Source: Ectocarpus siliculosus (Eukaryota > Sar > Phaeophyceae > Ectocarpales > Ectocarpaceae). From it: a stretch of 63,877 nucleotides of DNA. Shown here one piece after another: positions 46,401 through 58,400 of this stretch. Location of the stretch: NCBI GenBank assembly GCA_000310025.1, contig FN648414.1, forward strand, positions 85,358 to 149,234, written 5' to 3'. The notes beneath the pieces are model-generated. The model had not been told where the DNA came from, did no database searches, and was given only the letters and a program-made list of their open reading frames with translations. Position 1 is the first letter of the stretch. Each line of letters opens with the position of its first letter. A program made the translations under genes and the position numbers.

Positions 46401-49400
46401 ACCGCCCTTGGCGTTCCCGTAGCACACCTCGTCCTGAAGGAACCTTCCGTGAATTTTCTCGACAGCATAGTTCTTGCAGAGTTGCTCGAATCCGCTGGGG
46501 TCGAGGTTTTCCAACCTAAACATGTGCACGCCAAGTGAAGCGGGCGGGCGCACCGAAGGGGTGTCAGAGTTTGCCAATTACTTCTTTGACCGACCTAAAC
46601 GGGAGCGGCTGGAGTATGGTCTGGTCCACCCCTGTGTACCATGCGGCAGCGCAACGATGAGAGTTGTAGACGCCCCCCTCCCACGCCACCGTACTATGTT
46701 GCACCGACTCAGGGGTGGAGGGGAAACAACAGCAGCATCTTGCTGCCTTGTTGCCGTTCCATGCGATTTGGAATAAAGTAGACGTGTTCCTGTGCCGTGA
46801 GAATCGATTTTGCAGTCACACAGCACGAAGCGAAAGTGAGCCTCGTAATCCTGGCATCCCCGCCCACCCTCACCCTCCCTCTCTCTCACGAACGTACCCG
46901 AACATGTCCAAGAGCCCTATGGAGCTGACGCCTGCCTGTTTTTCATCGGATGGGAGGCCCGTGCAAGCGTTCATTGTTTTTACCAGCCATTTGAACAGCC
47001 TCAAGTATACCTGGGCATAGAACGCGAAAGCAGGCGGCAACGAAGCCGAGCAGTTTCAAGACGCGCTTGCCGAGCAGTAGTGACGATGTCGGCGCCAGCG
47101 CCGCCACACCAAGGGGAAAAAATGCATCCCGTGCACATGTCCATTTGACACTGTCCCTCGCTGCCGTGGGATACGACCTCGCCGCAAGACCTCAGCGCAG
47201 CGCCTCTTCTAGGCGAAGGTTTTATCTCTGCTCTAAATATGTCAACGGCACCTGGTTTTTCTTCCTGACTGAGTGCACGCGCACATGGACATACCTCTTG
47301 GACAAGGTTGTCCCTCGCCCTCAAGGCCTGGGCTTTGTCCAATGGCACGGTCAGCGTGTCCACGACCCCCCTCGTCCTCCTCGACCCTCCCCTCGACACA
47401 AACGCTGCGCCTCCCTCCCCCCCGGCGGCGAGACTCCGCGTGAGCAGTGCATTGCGCAGATGGTGCTTTTTGCAGCCAAGCATGTCGCTCGCTGCCTCCA
47501 GAGGCGCCTCATCACGTATCTAAACATATCGCAAGAAACCCCACGACAACAACACCGTGGAAAGATATTATATGGTCTTCCCCATCATGGTTTCTCTTTG
47601 AAAGTATGTGCTCTATTGTTTTGGCCAATTACACTGGAAAATGTGCCCGAAACTGTCATTTGTGCTCAATTTTTGGACAATAATGCTCAATTCGGTTCAA
47701 GCATGCTCGAAGCATGCCTTAGGTTTTAGTACTTTTATGCTTTGTGGCGCCCGAGTATAGTGGGGAAGGCCTTAAAATGGCCGTGACCAATGTCAATCCT
47801 TATCGCGGAACCTGATTTGTCAACCGGAAGACATTTGGTGTCGATGAGCCCGCCACCCTAATCATTTTTACCCCACCCCGGCCACTATAAACCGTCTGCT
47901 CAAGAGGGCGCGCTTCAACAGCAGCAACTAAAATGAGGAGTAGTCATCCACCTACAAAAAAAACGTGTAGGGAAGCCGCAACTTCCAGCAGACCGGGGGC
48001 TACTGAAAGTAAGTATGAGACAAAACGGCTCTCTCTTTTTTACCCCTTATGGGCTCACCTCTATCACTCCGAAGTCGCGATCAATTAATTCTTTAACGTC
48101 CGCAAACTCGATCTCCAAGATGCGCGCGGTGTATTGTAGAGGAACAATAATGAACAGCAACGTACGAGGAGGAACGGGATAGCGCTTTGGCGTCAGATGC
48201 CGCGGCATGAGAAGCTGCCCGGTGCGGAATACTCTTGGCACAAAGACAAGGGCAACAGAGAGATCTGCGCCCCCAAAATGGTTGACGCGACTCTCGAAGT
48301 GCTGTATATTCACAAGAGCACTGCCGTGCTTCTGAAGGTGCGCACAAGCGCTGGAAGACAAGACAAATTGTATGCGAACTGGAGTATTTGCCGCGTCGGG
48401 TCACTACACCCTTGGACTGAACGTAGTTGGTCTGTCCTGCCAAAAACATATTCCACAACGCATACAAGTACCCTTTTAAAACCCGCCCGTCTTCAAGTCT
48501 ACCTTTAGCGCCACCAACCTACCTGGCCAAGGTGTAGCACGGCCGATAGGACCCGCATTGTGCTTTCCCGATCTTTTGCTGATACCCCAATTGTTGCCAT
48601 CGAATCCAGAGTCTTGTGCAGCCCCCCGGCCCCGCTTGGGCCGCTGGACCCGCATGTTGGCACAGAAACGCTTGGGGCCCCTGCGCACCCCTCTGTGTTG
48701 CGAATACTTCGAATTGACCCGCTCGACCATGCCGAACCGGCACCAGCAGCATCGTTAGCGTTTTTTTCTCCACCTTGACTTGACGAGGGCTCGAAGGCGG
48801 TTACAGCGAAGTCTGCCGCTGTTTTGTCACCAAGACGGAGGCGCATTTTGACGGTTTCGTCTGCACCTAGCATCTGTGGATGAACGCAACATAGCATGGA
48901 GTTCGGACAAGCATGAGGAGTAAACTGCTTCGCTTGGGTGTATGTGGGTGAGTGCCGGAATATTGTCGATTCAAACGTACCCTTGGCATTTGTCATTGCG
49001 CTTATCACGTGGTTTACAATATGTCAACACGTACTGCACAGCTCTGCGCCTCCAGCGGACACAAAAGACAATACACCACGAGATAGAGGTACAACAACAC
49101 AACAAGGAGGGCTATTCGCACTTCGGGCCTCGTTCAGGCGATGCGACTTCAGCGTAAGGCCCTGTGCTAGACGAGGTAAGGATGTTACACCGTCAAACCT
49201 GGTAGAAGGCGTTGAAAGTCCTTTCTCCGCGGCCCCGGCGGGTGTTGCAAAGCCTTGGCGTCTCCAGAAGGAGTGTGCTATCCTGTATTCCGGCCGCTTG
49301 AAACGCATGCTTGGAGTAGAAGACTTTCGTGTGCGCCATGAAGCGACTGCTGCTCTCGTTCAAAGGCTGCGAACGAGACAGGTTGCCGAGCAGACCAAAC

Positions 49401-50336
49401 ATATGATGGATCACCGTATCGCAAGCACAGCAACCACAACAGGTCGTGTACTCTACCGAAAGAACGCGGGATGTGCGTCACGAGGGGGCAATACATGCCT
49501 GTCAAATCCCACCGTATCTGCAACGCCGCCACCAGCTACGATTCCGTTTCTCCACAGGGCAATCAGAAAGACTCTTTCAAGAGGAAACGCAGACAAAAAC
49601 CATGCTCCTTCGTCCCCACTCACCGTTCCAGCATTGCCGAATGTCTCTAAAATGACCCTTCGACTTGCCACCAGCTTTCTCAAACGCCCCGTCTTGTTTC
49701 CACCGTCATCCTCGACGGTAGTCATACCGCCAGAAACCCCCCCCCGCTCATTCTGAGCCGTCGTCCCGTAGACTCGTCTCGACATTTCTGCGGCTTCCAC
49801 CAGGTGCTCCAAGAGAACGGAGGTAGTGAAAGATTTTCCAGAGCCGGATTCCCCGGCCAATAGGATGGTCTGGCGGCCAAGGCCCTCGGATAGCCGCCAA
49901 TACGCGGAGGCACTCGTCGCGTACACGTGCACCGGTAGGTCGGTTCTGTTGTACTTCATGTACCTGAACTGTAAGTGTATGCCATATTGAACGCGTGAAA
50001 CCACAGAAAACAGTCCCATGCACGGACTAAGTGGTACGGGATGAACGAGGACGAAAAGATTAACACAGCAGTCAGCATTGTAGTCTACGGCAAGTGTAGT
50101 CTATATACACGTACAACCAGTACCTGCATGTCCCTGTCGTAAAGTTCGTCGAGATTCCTGCAGGGATTGACCGCAATCGTCACGTTCCCAGCCCCAATGT
50201 ACGGCTTGCCGGCTAGAAACCGCGCGCGGCAATTCTGGAGAACCAGTTCTTCGTCCCAGACTCCACTCTGTAGCTCGATGAGGTCCTCTACCTCCTCTGG
50301 ACATTGCGAGTAGTGAGGCTCCCGACATGGCACCAT
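37483..50336 (-). CDS. Divergent myosin heavy chain with IQ/coiled-coil neck and C-terminal Tubby domain
   Basis: Myosins are ATP-driven actin motors; Tubby domains bind phosphoinositides and membrane cargo. Exons: 50336-50124, 49968-49624, 49366-49199, 48873-48523, 48112-48059, 47507-47295, 47010-46898, 46515-46325, 46135-46071, 45841-45508, 44689-44557, 44219-44078, 43681-43482, 43055-42944, 42562-42345, 41705-41481, 41038-40772, 40476-40371, 40126-40025, 38984-38879, 38757-38558, 38467-38294 and 37824-37483. All phases agree and join to about 1,457 aa. Motor landmarks: RARFLAGKPYIGAGNVTIAV, P-loop GESGSGKS, LETFGNAGT, switch I NESSSRF, LHLGQIEFADV, switch II LLDMFGLE, FEQLCKNYAVEKIHGRF, FHIKHFGGPVRYTAADLLEK and HIVCIKPND. 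The neck has one IQ (AIQRIWRQHVRRVRA) and a Gln/Glu coiled coil. The tail is Tubby-like from IRCRVARKE to DEFALDFRYPLSPMQAF. The ATG at 50336 follows an in-frame stop. Least certain are exons 9, 10 (5' end) and 21; exon 21 may start at 38793. Confidence 0.85.
41739..42054 (-). mobile_element. tRNA-derived SINE in a myosin intron
   Basis: On the minus strand: a tRNA-like head GCCCCGGTGGTCTAGTTGGT with box A (TGGTCTAGTTGG), a perfect box B (GGTTCGAATCC) about 40 nt on, then an unrelated body and a 19-nt poly(A) tail. Acceptor and D stems are only partly paired, so this is not a working tRNA. The body and tail recur at 21218-21306. It lies within the intron 41706-42344 and does not disturb splicing signals. 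Confidence 0.7.
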
Positions 50337-52409
50337 GTCGATCTAAATCTCTTCCGCTGTTCGGGACTGCTGTTGTGAAAGAAAAAGTCTGACCAAGCCC
50401 TTTGCTGTCGTCGTACATAGGCCAGGCACAGTTCTTGAGTCCTCTCTGCCCAGCACCGGCTTCCACCCCGAGCTACTTTACATGGCGCCTGTAGGCAGCG
50501 CGACAACACCACCTTGACATTGAACATGAACAATTGAACCTCTTAACCTCTTTCGCGAAAATGCGGCGGAATCGAAAACGCGGAGGGATAGCGAAGCGAC
50601 GAGGCGGCACGCACGCGGAGTCACGGGTCACGCAGTGCGGGCTTGCGGGCTTGCGGAGGTATTTTGGCCAATTTTCTTTGTAATCTTTCTCTAGAGCGCA
50701 ACACGTACGTACACAAGCATCGATGTATGGCTCAGCGGGGTTGCTGTCGAGGGCAAAGGTGTTCGGTGGTTCGGTGGAACTCCGGTGGCAGGTTCCGCGC
50801 GAAACGGCTCTCAGTTTGGAACCGTTTGAAAATGACATCGGCGATACGTATAGATAGCTCCTCTATAGATATGCATAGCAGTGAGAGCCATGCGTCTAGT
50901 AGGAAGCAACAGCATAATACTGTAACTCATGTTTACAAGCAGATTCCACTCTGCTTTGTGTCGCCCATCGTATTGTACAATAGCCCAGCCTTGCAGCGCC
51001 TCTGCTACCCTTAGGACCACGGGGCATCCTCAGCAACGCACTAAAAACCAGAGGCAACCACGACTCGTCCGTCATTGCCAACATGGAACGTGATCGTCCC
51101 ACCCCCACACAGAATCGTGGGTGTACTACTGCTGTACCCACTGACCTACACCTGAGCATCCTGCCGAGCACAGCCTACAGCCTGCCTTCTGTTGAAGCTC
51201 TAGCGTGCACTTCAAGTACACGTATCGCCTACTTGTACAGCAGCAGACGCGCCCCTTCAACACCTCATGGCATCACAAGCCCGTGGTTTGAAAGCTACGA
51301 TATCGGCTCTTCTTCCTTTCTTTCTGGTCAATCAGGAAAATGGTTTTTAAGGCTGTTGTTCAAAAACCAAGTCATCACCCCAGCATCGACCATTGGCCCG
51401 GATTCCCATCCTTCCCCCTCTCCCCCTTAACTCTAGTAGCATAGTTTCAAGGCACACACCCCGGCTGATGGCCCGAATATCTTGGCACCAAGAACAAAAC
51501 TACACGCGGCCTCTTCATCGCCCTACACTCTTCGTCCCCCCCCCCCCTCCCCCGGTAGCACTCCCCCGGACACAAGAAATTGTGCGCCGCAAAGAGTACA
51601 GCAGTCAACCTCGACCCAAAACAGGCAAAACCACCGGCAAAAAAGTGGTTTTCCATGGAAAGCATTCCAATTTCAACGGAGAAATCCATCCCATCCTGCC
51701 CATGTCTCAAACCGTCTCCGACCTCTTGCCTTTCCCTGTCTTCCGCTCAATTCTTCAGCCACGTATGGATGCAGCAGAATAGGACCCATAGGACAACTCG
51801 GGGCGTAATCACTATCTACTACCCGCTTTACCCGCAAAACGGCTCGACATCGACACTACAAAGATGTCGAATGGAAACCTGCACTACAACCAGGGAACAG
51901 ATTGCCCTTCGAGTTGATATACGAAGGTGGGGTTTGCACTTAACGCGGTTATCTCGTTGGTTGGTTGGTTGCTTGCGCTAGTCAACAAGGAAACCATGCT
52001 CGTCAATACACAGAATTATACGCATTGGAGAGCATGTAGTGTCTTCTACACAGGTTCGCCCCCTATCCCCCCCGCCACCCCTTTCCCAATACCCTCCGCA
52101 AGCCTCAATGATATATGTCTAAGCAGGAGAGGCACTGACTTTGACTTCTTTCGCACAGTGGAAGCATCTTGCACCACCTGATGTTCACTGGTATTCCCAT
52201 TGAGAGTCACCCCGTCTAGTGTTTCCTTCCAGAACACCTCTACAGTTATAAATCCCCTGACGACCCTCGCCTCTTCTCTCGAAGGTCAAGCCCAGGCAAC
52301 CCCGTATTCGCACGTCTACGACAAGAGCCGTATGGGTTCTCTTATAGAACCTATCACGTGTTGGCCCTACAACAGTCAAAGAATCTTTGGTTCGAATCAG
52401 AGAACGTCC
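50337..52409. other. Spacer between the villin 3' end and the myosin start
   Basis: No exon recognised. It should contain the myosin promoter. A pyrimidine-rich stretch with AG at about 50385 could be an acceptor for an untranslated leader exon. 51380-51780 is C-rich with many short frames and looks like old repeat material. Confidence 0.4.
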
Positions 52410-55400
52410 TCAGAAGAGCTCCTTTGCCTTCTTGGCCGACACCTGCTTCCACTTGGGCTGCTTCGCGAAATCAGCCTTGGACATGCCGAATACCTCCACG
52501 AATTCCTTGTCGTCAAGGTACTGCTCTCTACATGACGGGTCCACCCCGTCCACCTCCGTGCCGTATCTGTGTGTCAATTCGGCCGGGAAGGGGAAGGGGA
52601 CACACAGAAAAATGAACATGTTAGCTGTGGACTAGTACCACGCGCAGGTAGTAGGCTTCACGAGACACCAACAGCTGGCAGCGTCCACTTCCGTTGCACA
52701 GCAGTTGTGGGTCAGCCAGACATGGAATCGTGCTTGCCGGGAGAGGGGGGGGACTCAACAATAACATTTCAAGGCCATGAACGTGTAATAGTGCAAAACT
52801 ATACTATACCAACAACGAACGGTTGGGGCCAGAAGAGTTCAGGGGACATAATGCACATGAACAGACCACCTGCGAGATTCTATCGTTCCCACGCACGGCA
52901 ACACCGGGACACGAATTCGAGCCCGCCACCCTACGCCCCTACAGTACACAACCCCTTTCTTTGTGGTCCGCCTCATTCTCTCCCAACACTAGCAGCGTCG
53001 TGCACCATCCCGCCCCATTCATTCCTCACCCCTTGCGTAGGGACGCGCCATTCTCTAACGCTACAATCAACGCGCGTCATACTGACAGCATGCCGCCCCT
53101 TTCTCTTCTCCTCACCCCTTGAGTTCAGCGTAGGGGACAGTCATGTTCGCGGAGGGCGGGGTGATATCCCGGGACGCGGTGCCGCCGCCGCCGCCGCCGC
53201 TTGCCGCCGCCCCGTTGGCGGGTGGTGCCGGCAGGTCGTCCATGGTGATCGTGCCGGGAGCCTCGGCATACTTGGCCTCCATCTGCGCCTGCACAAGAAG
53301 AGGAAAAAATGAAGCACAAGAACGCGAAGTAAACAAGAAGAGAGTGACAGAGACCGACCGACAGGCACAGACAGGCAGACAGACACAGAGAGAGAAAAAA
53401 CGGCCAAATAGATAGTTCGCACGAATAAGTTGATAGGGCTTGCTATTTAGCGCTCGCACATGCGTGCGCACACAAGACGCGACACACGAGAGGGCTGTCT
53501 GCGCACAAGAAAAGATGAGCATTCAGGACAGACGGCACACAATACAAAAGGACTGTGAGCGGGGCAGGACACGGGGAAGGGCTAGGGCGACGCTTTTTGG
53601 AAGGACGGCGATCAATCTGCGAAAAATACCACAAACACCTCAAACGCCAAAACCAACGACTTCGCCTAAGAAGACGAGGAGGTTACCCCGACGGCATCCA
53701 GAGCGCATTATTCCCCCTGGGTCACAAGCAGACGGCCTAATATACACACACAAGATACACAGGAACGATCCCCTAAACGCCTACCCGCACAACAAAAAGA
53801 ATCACACAGTGCACGAAGGAGGAGGGGGGGCTTAAAGCATCTTTGCCATGCCTTAGCGGATGGATCATTGACCACGCGTCCTCTGGAGAGGACGGAGGAT
53901 TGTTCCCACAGGACCGATCACCGATGGCCAATCCCACCGGGGCGGGGGGGTGCGACAACACAGGAGCAAGCCCCTACCACTCTACAAGGCACACACACCA
54001 CCCCGCGGAGGGGCCATCATCTCGTGCTCCTTGTCTTGACATTGAAAACCGTTCCGACCTCTACCCAGCACCTCCAGGCATCCGCACTGGCCCAACCGAC
54101 GCAGACGACTTCGGTGGTCACAACAAGCCAACTACCCAAAGAGGGGTACACCTTTTCAAGAACGAAAAAAATCCATTGAACCAGAAAAAAACTTCCAAAT
54201 TAATTTACGTAAATACTAGAAAAAAAAACGCACCTCCTCCTCCTTGGCAGCCGCCAGCTTGGCCTGGTAAGGGTCCACGAAGGTGTTCTTATCCGTGAGT
54301 AGCGGGTCCCACCCGCGGAAGTGCTGCGTGAAGAGCGGGGGCTCGTTGCCTGCGGCCACCTGGAGCACGGGCGTGTCCGGGCTACGGCCGTCCGATGCGG
54401 TGTTGATGTACTGCTGGGCTACGTTCATGGACTGCTCGGCCGGAAACGGGGGGGTGGGGGTGTTGGAGGGAGCGGGGGGGTCACGAAATAAGTCGTGGGC
54501 GGGGGAGGCGCCGGTGTGCCCGGCTACGGCCGTGTTGATGTACTGCTGGGCTACGCTCATGGACTGGGACTCGTCGTCATGTATTACGCCGGACACGGGG
54601 GTAGGACGCGGGGGGTTCGCGAAATGAGCGGCGAGGGGGGTTAAAGTACGCAACGCGGCGGAGTGCTCGTCGGATGAAGGGCTCATGCAAATCATGCCAA
54701 TCCTGGCTATTTATTCGCCAATGCGGACAGGGACTGATACCAGTTTGTGGGGAACTGGCGAAGTGCCGTGTTGCTGGAATACCGCTGTTCTAGCATTTTG
54801 CACTAGGCAAAGGACGAGCACACCTGAGACCACGGGGACGTAGGAGGGGGCGCAAGCCCAGTTCATCACAACATCTCCGACAACGGACGAGCGCCTTCTT
54901 TGCGCCAGAAAACTAGCCTTGGCGACCGAGTGGATTTAAACAAAATGCCACATACCGCAGATGCCAAGCAACAATCATAAAACACCATTCCAAACCGTGA
55001 CGTAGGATACGGTGGACACCACATCTCTGATCGCTCTGTTTCATTGGTCTGCGGCCCGACCCACACGAACACAGATCATATCGTACCGTACCGTAAAACA
55101 CATTTCTACACCGCAACGTAAGGACACGGACACGGTAGGTACCACACCTCTGATCGCTCTGTCTCGTTGGCCTGTGGCCCGACCCACACGAACACGGAGG
55201 ACACGGTGTCGAGGAGCATGACGTCATCGACGCACAGGTCGCTCTGGTCGAAGTTGCACACGGGCGTTACCGCCAGCTTGCCGGTGGCGTTCGAGACCTG
55301 TTGAAAAGCCGTGGTGACGAGATGAAACGGCACGAATCACAGCATGAAACGGCACGTGTCATAGCATGAAACGGTATTAAAACCGTAACCGTACCATAGC

Positions 55401-58400
55401 ATGAACCGGCACGTTTGATAGCATGATAGCGGTACACGTATCATAGCCACCGCGACGAACGCGTCCGAACCGTTTATCACAGCCGGGAAGGAAATTGATG
55501 ACAAAAGACGTGTACTTCGAGTGGTTCCAGGACGGTCGTTCGTTTGTTGCAACAACGGAGGTAGGCAGGGACAAGAAGAGGGGAAATACCTAAAAACGGA
55601 TACGGTCTTCCCCGAAAGAGACCAACGGCCTATCCTATCGGAACAGGGTTGGGCATTGTACGTGGGGTCCATCGCAATGGCAACGGCCGTGCGAGTAGAC
55701 AGCGGGTGAGGGGGGGGGGGGGGGGGGGTAGGCTAGCATAATGAAAACATTCGCTGCCCGAGTCAATGATCAAGGCCAGGCCATCTTACGACCACTAACG
55801 TCTTTTCATTGGTCAGCCGGTTAGCGGGGTCGATGCTAATAATCCAAAAAGACACGTAACACACCTGGAACAGACGGGGTTCCTGCGAGACCTCCTCAGC
55901 CTCTGACAATTTGGGGTACTCGCCCATGCCTCCAAGGGCGTCCCAGAACGCTTCGGGCTCCGATCCCTCTTCCACGGTAGACACCGTCCGGCCAGAGACA
56001 TCCCCGTGGTCGAGCACCATCTACAAGCAGTAGTTTGGCATCGAACGAACGTTCGGCCACGAACCAAGGATACGGTGGTAGATGTTAGAAGTTATATCAA
56101 CGGCAGCATCCATCACCGGCGATTGTACCACCGTCCATGTGTCCCGGTTTAGCATCCGGTGGTGTTTATTTCTCCACGTGGAACCGTCTCCCTCCCGCAC
56201 AATTCGCAACATTTCCGCATCTATTTATTGGTCTACCACGTTTGTTGTCAACTTTCCTCCGCTAGAATTCCCTAGTCGTTGCCCCCCCCCCAAGCGCAAG
56301 CTGTTGTTGTCTACCACACATTTGAATCGTTCCGGTCTCTACTCAAAAATACCTGTACTGGTCCAACTGAACTCGGGCGCCTAAAACCACTTGCTAAATG
56401 ACGAATCCGCTCTTGTTGCGGAACTTCTTTAAAACAAAACTACCTTCGAGATTTCTTCCGCGGCGTGTGATTCCTCGGCGGAGCACCCGTTGCCCACCCA
56501 AAGGTAGACGTCCGTGGGTGTGAGGAGGACGAAGGTGTCCCCGGAGTTAAGGCTGCTCGCCGTCTCGGGCACCTGCATGCGCCGATGTCGGTTGTGGCAG
56601 GTTTCGATAGCATCAAGTGCTTGACGTCACTATTATAGAACGAGTGGCACCGAAAAGGGACGTTACGTTTTGCTTGTTTGGGTCATTGGTCAAACACATG
56701 ACGTCACTAAAACATGTAGCCGTACTAACGACCGACTTTTGTTTGTTAGGTTGCTGTTAAAAAAGCCATCGTCAAAACTCAGAAACTGCACGACGTCAAC
56801 CTTGCACCTCCATCAGTAGGTCAGCACGCCACTCTGACAGTTGACAACACACAACGCACACACGCAAAAAGGTCCCTCTGTAGCTGTATACGTTCCGTTT
56901 CCGTTTAATCCGGAGAATAGTTCGCCCTTCCCCCCTCACGGGGTCCCCCACATCACAACCTTTCTGCTTTCTAATACCGACTCAATTCAAGATATTGGTC
57001 AGCCGGTTAACGCGGTCGGCGCTAACAATAAAAAAAAAAAAAACACACACACACCACACAAGACGCGCGCGCCAACACCCACACCCACCTGTACACCGTA
57101 GGTGTTGTCCGGCTGCGTACCCTTGACGTGGAAGAGACAGACGCCGTCCTCGTCGTACGAGTCTTCCGCGCTCTGGTTCTTGAACCCCGACGCCTTCCCG
57201 CCCGAGTGGATGACGAGGTGACCCTTGAACAAGTTCCGCCTGAGTAGTAGGGACGGAAGGCGGGAATGGAACGTGGGAGGGGGGTCAGGTTGGTGAATAC
57301 TGGTGGATACCTGGACGCGACGAACTCACCAGCCCACAATAGGAGGCGTCATAATGAAGTTTTATGTACGGTAGTCTAGACACGCAGCTCAGATCTCAGC
57401 TCGGAAGGAGGAGAATCTCGTTGCAATGATAAAACAAACGGTCACGATCTTCATTGAGGCACCATTTCAGGCGACACCACACCGCCAAAACGATGACACA
57501 CATCTTCCATGAGAATGCGCCCAGAGACTCACATGTGCTTGGGTTCCTTGCCCATCACGACCCGGACCTAACCAAGCACAGACGGCGACGGCGACGGCGA
57601 CGGCGACAACGAGCGTGGTGAGGACTTCGAGATGAGGGGACAGCCAGACAGCCAGCCTTCTCACTCACGGCGGTAGGAACAGCAGTCGACACTCCCAAAA
57701 TCACATCCAGCAAACAATGTGACGCAAAAGACCTTTTGACCGTACGAGATAAAAAAATACTTCCAACAAACAGCAGACACGACAAAACCGCCTAGCAGCT
57801 CTCGCAAGCAGGGTTTTTCCTTTAAGTAAACATGTTGGATAAAGCATGTAATCGGGTAGGGTTAGGGAAAAGGTTGGGGTAGGGTTGGGGTTGGGGGTAC
57901 GGTCTGCGTACTCCCACTCTGTTACATTTCCTCATGCACTTCATTTCTTGCAAAGGCGGTCCGAACCGTCGTCCCGTCCCGTCCCGTCCCGTCCCGTACC
58001 ATATAGCAAACAAAACAATATTCTTCCACGCCATACCTGGACAGCGGCGTCGTTAAGCTTGTCGTCCATATCCTTTGCGAGGAGAGCGCTCGCGCCGATC
58101 TCGTCCTGGGTGGACTCCCGGCCCTGAAAACACCGAAAGACGAACCAACAAGACGTAAAACTTAGCATTCGGGCGGGTCGCTAGCGTGTGACCAGGGAAG
58201 GCGCCCGCGTTACATGGACCGGGACACAAGCATGTTTGAAGGTACTGAGCAGGGATCAGCACGTGAACTAAGGTGAGCATAACCACATGGCCACCGCCAC
58301 CGCCACCAACAACCAAGAAAATCGGCAAGCACCCAACAGCGGTGGCACACAGCAGCTAGTTGCAGCGGTCGCGTCGCACACGGTGGCGACCACAGAGGGG

